A program made the translations under genes and the position numbers. The notes beneath the pieces were generated by a model. The model made no database searches and was not told the origin of the DNA. It was given only the letters and a program-made list of their open reading frames with translations. From positions 1,240,001-1,304,000 of the forward strand of contig CM082576.2 in the NCBI GenBank assembly GCA_040954595.2: a DNA stretch of 64,000 nucleotides. Direction: 5' to 3'. This document shows, one piece after another, positions 27,401 to 38,800 of this stretch. The number at the start of each line of letters is the position of its first letter. Position 1 is the first letter of the stretch. The DNA comes from Balanoglossus misakiensis. Lineage: Eukaryota; Hemichordata.

Positions 27401-27750
27401 CGAAAATGACGATTTTTCGACTTTGGGAAATTTCGAAATTTCTTCGATTTTTGATAAAAATCATGGGTTATAGCTCATGAAAATCATCCGAAAATGACGA
27501 TTTTTCAACTTTGGGAAATTTCGAAATTTCTTCGATTTTTGATAAAAATCATGGGTTATAGCTCATGAAAATCATCCGAAAATGACGATTTTTCGACTTT
27601 GGGAAATTTCGAAATTTCTTCGATTTTTGATAAAAATCATGGGTTATAGCTCATGAAAATAATCCGAAAATGACGATTTTTCGACTTTGCGAAATTTAGA
27701 AATGTTTTCGATTTTTGATAAAAATCATGGGTTATAGCTCATGAAAATCA
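18438..27750 (-). repeat. 88-bp satellite array, right (inverted) arm
   Basis: The same 88-bp monomer in reverse complement (ATGGGTTATAGCTCATGAAAA orientation), about 106 copies with no base between the arms. Most copies carry TTTGGGAAATTTCG rather than TTTGGGGAATTTCG. Several variants are seen only here: TTCATCATTTTTTGAAAAAATCATGGG, AAAATTATTGGTT, GACCATTTTTCG and GATTTTTAATAAAAATC. These recur at fixed spacing (see the higher-order repeat entry). The arm decays at its right end after about 27,750. Confidence 0.98.
19541..25180 (-). repeat. Higher-order repeat of 17 and 13 monomers
   Basis: The rare variant CGATTTTTAATAAAAATC occurs at 19,541, 21,035, 22,527, 23,670 and 25,162, giving spacings of 1,494, 1,492, 1,143 and 1,492 bp. 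An independent variant, TTATTGGTTATAG, occurs at 20,611, 22,103, 23,246 and 24,738, with spacings 1,492, 1,143 and 1,492. GACCATTTTTCG follows the same rhythm. The long unit is 17 monomers (17 x 88 = 1,496) and the short one 13 (1,144), so the short unit lacks four monomers. Agreement between separate markers shows block amplification rather than chance. Confidence 0.93.
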
Positions 27751-27880
27751 TCATGAAAAATGTCCAAAATGACAAAATCACCAAATTTTCCAAAGTCGAG
27801 AACTTCTCATCTGTCGACCGTTTTCATGAGCTATTACCCATGGAAAATGCCAAAAATGACAAAATAACCGATCAGATTGC
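27750..27880. repeat. Degenerate array edge
   Basis: The last clear right-arm monomer ends near 27,750. Two diverged pieces follow. Each holds a related string (GAAAAATGTCCAAAATGACA at about 27,765 and GGAAAATGCCAAAAATGACA at about 27,841). Between them, about 27,821-27,842, lies TTTTCATGAGCTATTACCCATG, which matches the monomer in the forward orientation, opposite to the adjoining arm, with one substitution. After about 27,880 no satellite similarity is visible. Confidence 0.7.
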
Positions 27881-30298
27881 CTTGTATATGTTTGTTATAA
27901 TACTCACCGAGGTTTGGGTTGTATGGTAAGCAGTACTGCGCCATTAACGACAGAGGATCAAAATACTTATAGTAAAACCACTAGACATAGAAATACGAAG
28001 TTGTCATGCATGTTATATTTTGCTAACATCTTGGCCCGACATCTTGGCCGAACTAAGATTGTTATTTCCGGACCAAGAGTCAATTTTTACACTACAAGAT
28101 ACAAGTAATATCTTTCGTCATTTTCATATGGCATGCTTTGTCAGAGGAATGCTAAAATTGTCACCTATATGAACACAAATCGAACATTAGCCTGATAAAT
28201 ATGAATTACATTCGGGAAAGGGCTTTGTATCGGATCCTTGGAACGTTTCGTTTATTCTGTACTCATTCCATATTACGAGGACAAAGTAAATTTTGGAAAG
28301 ACGATCGGAAAATTCGTCAAATCAGCTATCATTCGTGGGGAATCTATCAACTCGAACAGGTTGAAGGAAGAAATGAAGCGGAGTCTTGAAGGGGCAATGG
28401 CTGCGGCGTGGATGCCCCATGTGACTTGATGGCGAGACGAATGAAAGATGTTATCAAGACCGCCAAAGTATATACAGTAATAAATGAACGGAGATAGAGG
28501 AGAACAGGGATCGCTACGACCGGCAGACTGAAAATAAATAAGCATACGTCACTGACTGGTGCCAGTGATCTCCTAAAACTTGTCCAAAAAAGTTTCAGGA
28601 CACGCACTACAGCTTTCCTGAAATTGTTTTCATCAAAATACATAAACAATGCCAGTTGATATCTTAAATACAGGGAGTGACAGTTTCCATAACGACTGAG
28701 TGCAATGAAAATAGACGCATCCTTTGATTGGTTCTGTCGTTGTACATAAATCTTCTGGTACGAGTTTGCTAATTGGTCAAGGTGACTACTTGATTGGGAT
28801 ATTTTTCGGTACCTTGAACTACCCAGTTCGCTCCAAACATTTTAACAAGTACGACAGCACGATTTACCGCTGGATTTCACTTGATTTGCCCTATCGTCAC
28901 GGTTATTGGGTAAGTTGGGAGGGGCTTGCAATTAGATTGGATAGAAGCAATCTGGTTTAAATTACAACAAAACTGGCATGTTTTATCGTCTACATCTTCG
29001 GCCACCGGTATTATTTCTCAAGACATCGCCGAGGAGAATACACGAGTTCTAGCGGATGGTGCAAATGTTCGGGATGTGTTGATCAACGTGGCGTCATCAT
29101 GAGTCGGACGCACTGAAGTGTGTCCGCTCTGTCACGATGCAGCTGCCTTCATGCGCCTATCGCCTGGTCACTCACCAATTTGACTGGCACCACGTTGTTT
29201 GTACAAAACGGCATCTCTTCTAATTCCACGTTCTGTCGAGCGAGACTATCAAAACACATTAGTACATCCCCTAGAAAAACTTTGAAACATTACCGGCACC
29301 AGATTTACCCACATGATTGTGACCCCGGGGAATTGTGGGTAAACTGTCCAGTTTGACTGGGTCTTCCCTGTATATACAAAAAGAAAAAAAAACTATTTCG
29401 ATAATTTACATCGCAAACACTTAACTTACCTGGTCTGATGTCACATAGCTGTCGGATTTTTGACGGCACTCACTCCAAGTCATTCCTTTGCTATTTGGTA
29501 ATGCTATAAATTTCAGATTTGGAATACTGTACCACCCATATCATAAAAGAAGAATTTGTGAAGTCAACATCAAAACAGCAGTATGATTTTATGATTTTTT
29601 TAAAAAAATAATTGTGTTAATATAAATTTTATTTATTCAATTGTTAACTTCTTATAATAGTTCAACGGCCCAATTATAAGTACATGTAAAGTCCATCTTT
29701 ATATCGAACCAAAATTAAAAACGTATGGTTGATGGTTATCTTAACCAAGCACTGGTGGAATCGCAGGTTCTACACTTGAGATTAAGACAATTTATTATTG
29801 TTTTCAAGACAGACATGATGTAGTAAACGTCACCATGGTCTTTCTCAGAAGGTATTATTGTCCCTGCAGACTTGAGTGGCCGGTCTGGACATTGCAAGGT
29901 CTACCCCACTGTTGCCTGTTATCGTATCTGAGTGGTTAAGTGGCCTGGAGAATTGTTAAGAGCGCATTCTCGCCACTTCCCCCTGTAGCGATGATTGTCT
30001 CATCATATCAAATATAAAAAGGGCAATAATCAGACCCAATTACACAATAAACATACAGTGGTGACTAATATCAATAATAACATAGTTGACCAATCAGAAG
30101 CCGTGCTATTGTTGCCCAGATCCTCCCACACGTTCTCAGGCCTTCCTACTCTCCTTCGTTTGGTTCTCATAAGAACTTTTTGCAACTGAAAGTCAGCGAG
30201 AACGCCTCAACTAAGCGTTTTGACTCTATTTTTAGTGGAAGTAAAGTCAAGCTTTTTCCAAGTGTCCTGTTATTTTCGTCCCGGACGGAATTAGGAAC
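27881..30298. other. No gene seen; upstream region of HLX
   Basis: About 2.4 kb of mixed sequence between the satellite edge and the HLX start codon. It holds several ORFs of 60-100 codons on both strands, none with a recognisable domain or convincing splice structure. A short 14-bp direct duplication (ACATCTTGGCC twice) lies at about 28,027-28,051. The distal part is probably HLX promoter and 5' UTR. Confidence 0.6.
30013..30022 (+). promoter_or_regulatory. Possible TATA box of HLX
   Basis: TATAAAAAGG lies 286 bp upstream of the HLX start codon. A CCAATCAG motif (NF-Y type) sits at 30,090-30,097, downstream of the TATA motif, so the two may serve different start sites. This is motif matching only, with no transcript evidence. 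Confidence 0.35.
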
Positions 30299-33200
30299 AT
30301 GTTGAGCAGCACGCACGCAGGCCACTTGCCGGTATTTTGTTCGCCGGCCTATCTGACACATCACCTTGGTGCTTTGCTGCCTTCAGATGCAGAAATCCCA
30401 GTAAAGCCGAGTAGATCCTTCGGAGTGGTGGACATTCTGCAGAGCCGAGAGCAAGACAAGTCCAGCAGAGAACAGAGAACACAACAGCTATTGGCCACCC
30501 ACTATGACCATGCTGCAAGTAACGACGAGGGCAGTGACTCTGGTGCCAAGGTTGTGCGTAGTCCGAACCACCACGCAATGGCCACTACCAATATCAAGTC
30601 AATTCAACTCCGTTTTGGAATTGACAAGATTTTATCCGATGAAGTCAAACCCAGGAAGACAGTAAGGCATTCATCCAACGACAGTTTGGGTAAGTTTTCC
30701 GAGAACTCCGTATAGAAGAATCTGCCACACACTTCTTTCGTTCGCCAGGAAAATACCTACATTGAAACAAACAGAGCGAAAGTCGTTGTCTCGATTTCAG
30801 AGTAAAAGTATGAAAGCGGAAGATATACTCAAAACGTATTAGACGGGGTTTATAGAGGGTGATTGCTTTTTATTGGAATCTTTAAGGATTTGCAGAAATA
30901 ATAATCAAGTCCTTGACATCCGTGTATGATGTGCGGGCATTGCCGCGTGTTTTAGAGTATTTTCGCCTTTGTTCATCAACGTCTGTCATGGAAACTATTG
31001 AATAATATATACCATGACCGTTGATTTCTCTAAATTTGAAGTTACATGTCGACTTAAAAACATTAGAACATCAGTGGTTTCGAGAAAATAATCTGTGTGA
31101 GGCGATTAGGGAACATTCAACAAGCAACAACTCCCCAAATCTATAAATTCATGGAGAAATACACTTGCCAATAAATGATGAACTTCGGAGACGTTCATTA
31201 CAAACAAACTTAATAATCTTGAATTCTTGCAATTTCTTTTACTGTAATTACAGTCGAGATGAACGAGCAACCGAAACATACCAGTATGTGTGCATCACAG
31301 TCCAGTATGCTATATCCGGCTTTGGTCTCGGCCCAAGCGGCAGTGTTGTACCCGAACCCTGTCTACACACATCACGCGCACCCAGCTGAATCGTCACATC
31401 ATTACCATCATCCTATCTACAACGAACATAGCCATAGTTATCAAGGTAAATAGAATCATAAACGACAAAGAGATGTATCATTCACGAACATGAGTAAAAT
31501 TGTTGAAAGGTTATTCTGCGCTTACCATATCCGCAGAAGAGTATTTGGGAAAAGTACTTGATATGAGACAACGTGTAGTGGACATTGCTACTCAATCGGT
31601 TGAATATCGGTGGGTCCCTTTGTATTTTCAATCTGGCAATAAATTTGATTGAAAGTGCTTGGCAACGTTGCCGGGGTGATGGCATTAGTTTATGAAACGG
31701 AACAGCCTGGCGAAATTTTCAATATTTTCTTATTTTTCAGTCATTTCATCGAAGCATATCATGTCAGCCTACGCGCTACGTGCAACTGGTCTTCTACACC
31801 TGCGCCGATTTGTCGTGGGAATAGGGTGACTTAACCTTAGTTTCGTTACAGAAAGTTTGCTTAACGTGTTAGCTTTTGCAACAAAACGTGTCTGCCCAAA
31901 CAGTAACTATTTAGTTTTGGCCAACAAGTTCGCTTAGCGCAACCGACATCACTCGTCGTAGCGATACCTAAGACGTCGCTTGCTTTGTTCGATCTCCAGC
32001 AAACGTGTTTACTTTTGGCAGTGAAGTCTACACTCTCAAAATCGATTGACAGCTCAGCCAACTTTCACAGTCATATGTTTGGCCAGATAAGAGATTTTTC
32101 ACTTCCCCTCTGACGGTTGATGACAATAAAATCTTCGACATGGTTCATTATTGAAGTCATCAAAAGCAAAATGATCTGTGCAGAACTGCAGAATGAGGGA
32201 AATCAAAGGACTCTCTTTGCGCGCATTTTACAGGACAGGAAACGAATGGTGTTGTGATAAAAACTTATTTCCGCGTTTTCTGTCAAATAATTTCGCTTTG
32301 ATGTGTTTATCAGTTCCTACTTTCACGACCTATAACAGTATACTTTATGAAACACATCTACACAGATGACTTAAAGTCCAGTATCATTGGAACACCATCA
32401 GCGAAGTTGTGAATTCATCAATGGACATATCAGTCAGCGAGGGGAAGTACACAACGCGCCAGTCTCTATGTGATAACTTCAAATTCTATCAAAAATATCC
32501 TGTGAATTGAACATGAAAAGCGGCGCGCGAGACGGATCCCGAGATTTTACACACAAAAATACACACGACGTTTCAGTCACAAAATTATTTATTCCACTCT
32601 CGATAAATCCGGCAACAAAAACATTGAAAGACAGACAGGGGTCCATTCATGTTTTTGCGCTCCATCAGAAAACGGGAACCTTTCGCCAGTACGCCGTAAA
32701 TTTGTCGAAATTTTACGACCAATGGTCGCATCGCGGGCCAATTTACGACATGTGTAGTTTCAATTTTCCTTTATGAGACTACTCACTGGAGGTTAAAATG
32801 ACATTTTCGCTGCTATAAAAAGTAGAAATCACCATTCTTTGGATTCTTTCTCATTAAAAATAATGTCCTGATGAATCGTTTGTTGATTTTGAGGGGAACT
32901 GTTGGTTTTTAAAGCGTACACGTACCGACAACCTATGCCCTACTACATTTGGCAAATGGGGAAAGCGCGGTTGATCTATGCCTCTTTAGTTTAGGACAAC
33001 CGTAAAGTTAGACTACTAGTAACTTGATTTTACTTCTAACCTGTAGAGAATCTAGAATATTCAGTGGGTTAGAGATAACTGTCGGGGATTCGCGATTTTA
33101 GGACCGGAGAGATGGCGCGGCACTCAAGCAGAGAATTGACGAACAGAAACGAATCTTCATCAGAATAGGGGAAAATAAATATTGTAACCCGTCGACAAAA

Positions 33201-35722
33201 GTGATTTTCTCTTTATAATGAGATGTAAGGGAATCTCAGTACACAAGGACAAAATCTAAGCATGGCAGAAAATTGCTTCAAAACAGCCCGCCATTAGCAG
33301 ACTGTTCAGGTTGAATTTTGTAGTGACCGTCATGCGATTTGTCCATCAACAAAGAACAATCATCGCCATTTCCTGTCTTGGTCCTGGGTTGCGTGTCTTG
33401 CGGTCAACGAGACAGTGCCGTTGAGAACACTTAGTTTCAAGTAGTAAAATAGTTGGCCGTAAACACACCCATGTATATAATAACTGTAGACTGGGTAACT
33501 CCCTCCGAGGATCAAGTAAAATTAGTTGTTTTTTTCACGGGCGGGGTTTCATGTGTCCTCAATTTGGTTCCAAATAGTCGCATGTTTGTCGAACTTTCTT
33601 CATTTCGAAATGTCTTCGATCATTTATTGAAATCAAACCGAAACACAGTGAAGTTGCGAATGCACATCAGGGAAGTATGATTCACATTTTCTTTGATCAG
33701 TTTCGTCCGTTTCGGGTGAAATAGCCAACAAAGTAACCGAATCATTTATTTATTACGCCTACACCAAATAAAATTTGAACAATTTTTATTTTACATGCAA
33801 ATATACTTATGTCTCCCCTGTTGTTTTACCAATGTCACTTTGTATTTTTAATGTTTTTGTTCACGATGAGAATTTTTCGTTGCGATTTATGAAACACTAG
33901 TAATCTTTGAAACAAATACAAACAATGATTTTACTTCTTCGCCATTTTTCAAATATACTCTGAGATCGTTTTTTGCCATGTCAACAGAAGATGGCATCCG
34001 CGTAGGATTTTTGTAATGGAAGTATGAAATGCAAAATAAAAATAAAACTCACAGATAACACGCCACTGTCTCTCTTAGCCCTGCTGTAAGAAACTGTTTA
34101 TAAAGATGGGCGTATTTTCGTTGGATTCCAGTCCATAGTTCGGCCTCAAAATTCTACAATGACTGCAGGTCTCCGCGACTTCAGACCCTTTGCACTGCGC
34201 AGACGCCGAACTCTGAACCTTAGCGATCCATCACAGTATATGTCCTTTTTGGAGGATTATTGAGAAGCGACACGTTTTTGTGATTATATAAAATGCAATA
34301 TAACTGTCAAACTAATTGCAAACTACCGGAAACCCTTGAAAAGATATTGCCATGAAACGCAAACGAGGATTTCTTCGATTGCCAGAATTCCTCTCACTCG
34401 TTGACTTCATCAGCAACAACGGGAAGATAGAACCCCCGCGGCCGTCAAACAAGTATTCCTCGGTTGCAAGGCTTTGGACGTTATGCTAAAAGTAGTTTCA
34501 ATGTATTTGGGTGATGATGTTTCCTATGCTTAGATCTAACTACCAGAAACTTTTAAATTCTGTGTAGCCAAGATTTATACAGTGTCGGTCTCAGAAATGC
34601 GAGCACTTCTGAGAAATCTGTGAAATCTAAAAGCATTTGTTTTTCTCATAGTTTTCGAATTTTCATTATGTTTGAATTGGGCGATCTCTTCTTTCAGATT
34701 TGTAATTTCGAAATCTCATAACGGAAATGCATGTTTGCCTGCTTATAAATGATATTATTATTTAATTTTTATTGAGACCTAGTAAAAGTGACCCCACAAA
34801 CCCATCATCGTTGCTTCCCGCCTTGCCATTTTCTGTTTCTCAAAGAACATATTAACGATGAGGTTATGCCCTCTTGCAAACACAAAATGGGCGCCCCAAC
34901 ATTTTGAATAACGTTTAATAGGAAGCACATTTCAAAACGCAATAACAGCGAAATAAATCAAGATTGATTCAAGGGAGATGATGGAGAGAGCGCCCCGCGA
35001 TATTTTCAGACATATTTGTTGTCAAACTTAATTAGTCTTCAAATAATTTCATATTATCAGGTCCCTACACAATGTTGACACAACACCACGAGAGCTGGAG
35101 ACCGATTTATTCGCAACAAACGCACACGAAACGGAAGAGGAGTTGGTCTCGAGCTGTTTTCACTAATTTACAGCGTAAAGGCCTAGAAAAGAGATTTGAA
35201 ATTCAAAAATATGTGACGAAGCCGGACAGGCGACAGCTGGCAGCGGCCCTCGGTCTCACAGATGCACAGGTAGGAATTTCTTGCGGTCAATCTTTCATTG
35301 ACTTCCATCTCTGTACATTGACTTTAGTGGATGTAATTAGAAGCAAATATCACTAAATAAACGTTTAGGTAAAGTGAAAATCACTCTAAACCTGTAGACT
35401 TAAAAAACACTTCCACGTCACGTTGTTCATCTGACCAAGTTTCCGTTCATCCAAGTATTCGGAATAGCCTACATACAGTCATTTGAAACGTCTTTTCCAA
35501 CAGTTCTTTTTCTTGCTTTGTTTAACAACTCCGCAGGTGAAAGTCTGGTTCCAGAATCGACGCATGAAGTGGAGGCATTCTAAAGAGAGTCAACCCAAGA
35601 AAAACGCCGACGCTAAAGAAAGTGACAGCCAGGAACACAAAGAGAACACTGATTTATCGGACTCCGAAGATGACGAAAAATCTTCAGACAGGAAAGACCC
35701 AGAACAGATATGTGTTGAATAA
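30299..35722 (+). CDS. HLX: HLX-type homeobox transcription factor (4 exons, spliced)
   Basis: Homeodomain regulator of the H2.0/HLX family, nuclear; in vertebrates HLX acts in visceral mesoderm and haematopoietic development. Exons: 30,299-30,689, 31,254-31,445, 35,061-35,269 and 35,537-35,722, giving 325 residues. All junctions are GT-AG and phases agree (1, 1, 0). The start ATG has A at -3. Residues 41-47 (FGVVDIL) and 106-112 (FGIDKIL) are eh1-like motifs, known to recruit Groucho/TLE corepressors. Exon 2 is His/Tyr-rich. Exon 3 opens with GPYTMLT, like the vertebrate GPY..LT segment before the homeodomain. The homeodomain spans residues 221-280, with [11 protein letters not shown] just before and into helix 1 and [14 protein letters not shown] in helix 3 (Gln50, Asn51). 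Intron 3 splits it between positions 44 and 45. The acidic Ser/Lys tail is short: human HLX is about 488 residues, and the long Ser/Gly-rich C-terminus is absent. Identification rests on the near-invariant HLX homeodomain. Confidence 0.95.
31446..35060 (+). other. HLX intron 2 (3.6 kb), no gene seen
   Basis: Bounded by AAG|GTAAAT and ATTATCAG|GT. It is the largest HLX intron and shows no coding or RNA gene I can recognise. The ORFs inside (up to 89 codons) are in all frames and lack splice or family support. Large introns of developmental homeobox genes often hold enhancers, but I can point to no specific element. Confidence 0.6.
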
Positions 35723-35819
35723 TGACATTATGTACAAAAGAGGTGATTGCCTGAAACAGACAAACAAATAGACAATATAACATTTTGAGTGCATGAGTGG
35801 ACCATCACACATGGGTCAT

Positions 35820-35825
35820 AATAAA
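35820..35825 (+). terminator. Putative polyadenylation signal of HLX
   Basis: AATAAA about 98 bp after the HLX stop codon, on the coding strand. It would give a short 3' UTR. Only the hexamer is visible, and no downstream GU-rich element was confirmed. Confidence 0.45.
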
Positions 35826-38800
35826 TCAGAGATATATTTCTATATATTCGTGAAAAGCATCAAAAAATCTCCGAGTTGTTTATCACTCCCATTCTACCGC
35901 AGTCCTGCTGTCACTGCATAGACTGCCGAGCACATGAGAGAAATTGGCCGAGCAAAGTTTCCAATGATTACAATTTACTCATTTCTCGCGCGTGTGGCAG
36001 CCTTATAAAGGAAATCTCGTGCAATACCTGCTTTTGTCTTTCCGTTCAATCCTTTTCGAAAACACCACTGACTTGGATCTGTACATACTTCTTTGTGGTT
36101 GATGAGTTAGATACATTCTGGTCCCATCAGCTTTCTACCACAAAACTTTTAAGGGTCTTCCTAATTTTACTCAACATTAATTGCGGTTTGTTAACTTGAA
36201 CTATTTATGTGGATTATTATTTTCGTTTCAGTTAATCACCAGAATATGTATTCACAGAATCGTTTCTTTTATTTCTCAAACTTTTCTCACAAAACGTTGA
36301 ACTGTCTTGCTTATTTTCCCCTCACGACGATCTAGATGACTTTCATTAGCAAAGCGTGTATTGGTGCCGATTTTCGTCACGATTTTAATAGATTTTCAAA
36401 CAGGGTAAAATTATATTCCAATTACTCGCAACTTTTTGACTTTACGAAAAATTTGCTCCAGATTTTATGTTGACATGTCTGAGATGGTAGAGTTGCTAAT
36501 AAAATATGCATGCATGTGCCGACTTGATGAATGGGTTACGTCGTCTACTTGTAGCTCCATCATATATCACGATTTCCAGACAAGTCACCGGCAACTGCAG
36601 TCAACCAGGTCGCCGCTGAAGACCTTGCAACAGCGCCAAGACACTCCAACTACCGTTATCACCGTAGCCCCGAGCGATAGATTAGTATTACTGTTTTCTT
36701 AAGTACTTCAACGACTTTCCAAGTGACTTTCTGATAAAATTTGGCGATAGCCGCATCTACAAGAGCCTGGGGGAATCCATGACCCATTGAGTATCGCACT
36801 CCGGACAATTAGTATCTGTTAAAGCAGTTTAATGTTGTTTCTTTTGCTGGCTATTACAAATATACTTCACCGTTGCCCAAGGGAGGTTATAGTCCCGTAA
36901 GAGAAATGTTATTCTTCGCGGAGTCTAAAAAGTACACTTACACGCTTATAAAGAGATAGTTTACACTGGCTGAAACGGTGATATTATGATTCCAGTTGGG
37001 TTTGACAGTTGAAACTGTCTCGAGTTCTACCCCACACACTATCCTTATTGTTAGCTGGTGGATTTGAAAAGACCTGTCTTCGATTTCATTTTATGAGAAC
37101 AGACTCCAAGTCATGCATGGCGTCTTGCTTACTTTCAATTGATGTTTAATCTGTCGCCAACGCCAAAACCACGGCATTGTTTCCCCTATTATTCTTTGTC
37201 GCCTCCTGTAAAGAACAACAGAATTGATTGGCATGTTGTTCCCAACTACAGACCTGCAACGTTGCATGCGAACAATGCATGCGTCCAAGGGATGTATCCG
37301 ACATCCAATAAACAGTTTCCTTCTCTTAATAGTCTGCTCCGTTGCATCATGGTTGTTCGTGAACACAAAGATGATTCTGTATATCATAGTTCAAATTTAA
37401 CGGGATAGGTCCTCACATATCACGTGATAAAAATATTTCAACGCGCGTCTTTCTCGGTATTGGACTTTGTGTGTACTGATGTCGACTGTCATAATACCGT
37501 TATAATTGCAATTATTGATTACCGTTATGCCTTAATCGCAACAACTCATAAAATTACCTAACTGCCAGGAACTACGGTAATTATTTTTCGAACATGCATG
37601 AAACTGAATCGTTTCTGGGTAACCTTTTGTCTTGTGTCTGCATTCAGAAGAGGTGAAATCGATGAGCGAGACGAAAAGTCTCCATGGCTCTAAACACGAT
37701 TAACAGCACAAACGCCACAAGCAGACACCATAGACCTCAGAGGTGCGGGGAATGAAGCATATGACAGCTATCAAAGGGTAAAAAAACAACAGCATGAAAT
37801 TACTCCGCAGCAGACACCCGTGACATTAACGATTTATTTAGAATTACTCAACATAGGTACTTGGTCTGTCATTAATATATGACGTACATATAAAAGGCCA
37901 CTTTACCATTGGATAATAGTTTACTTCATCTTTCGCCTGCAGGGCGCACATAAAATTGCCTGACCATGATCTGACGCCATGGATTTCGATAAAAGATACA
38001 TGCCATTCCAGTCAAAGATAGTGTTGTGGTAACATTTAAAAGTCTGTCCAATAATATATGTCAAACTATGTCAAAAGACTGATGTTCATCACGCGCTTTA
38101 ATGTAGCTATACGGATAGCAGTAGTCTCGTCCTGCGCAGTTTGGATGCGCGGCGAGTGGCTTTTCTCCACGTCCGCTTTTTGGAGGAGTCAGACATAGCG
38201 TGCGAAGCCTATTCTCGTCCACTGCTCCCAGTTCGGTCTTCTTGGCTCTCTGATGAATAAACCGTCTCCAAACGAAATGACACAACAGAGACGTCAGGCT
38301 TTTACTGCACAAGACAGCACAGTGCCAGGAAATTGTGTTTTGACGGCGAAAAATGCGCCTTCTGGGCGTTGGAGCACTTATCTGAAGTAAATTTGGAAAT
38401 TGGCCAGAACATCGCCGTGGTTTAAGTAATCGCCATAAACCTCGGGTCACCGTTTAATTGCTAGATGCATGGCCAAAATTCGATACTATTGTCTGTGTAC
38501 ATTGCAGTGGGCAAGGATTGCTTTGCCTTCGCAATATGTAAAACGCCCAAATTGTTTGCTCGTCCATCAATCAACTTCGAAAACCGCATACCAACTTGCT
38601 ACGTAACTATACTACATGCTGACTTCGATGAGAAAGATACTTGACGCCGATCAAAACTTTGCCCACTCATCCTAATACAACCAGAGCGATCATCACCAAA
38701 AGATCAGGGTAAACCTAGGAGGCAAAGTAACAATCACACGTATTGATTGATGTTAATGGTAATTTTTTCCATCTATCTCGGTGTTCGATATTTGCTGTGA

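Noticed and set aside
1-27750. CRISPR-like regular array
   Set aside because: The repeats are directly contiguous with no unique spacers, and the context is eukaryotic with introns.
1-27750. Mammalian-type CENP-B box in the monomer
   Set aside because: No placement of TTCGNNNNANNCGGG fits on either strand; the nearest strings fail at the required A or CGGG.
1-27750. Telomeric repeat (TTAGGG)n or retroelement cores within the array
   Set aside because: None seen; the array is uniform satellite apart from the N gap.
30291-30578. 95-codon minus-strand ORF
   Set aside because: Antisense shadow of HLX exon 1, whose identity is clear.
38061-38450. 129-codon minus-strand ORF
   Set aside because: No domain, no matching splice partners and an irregular composition; likely a chance ORF.
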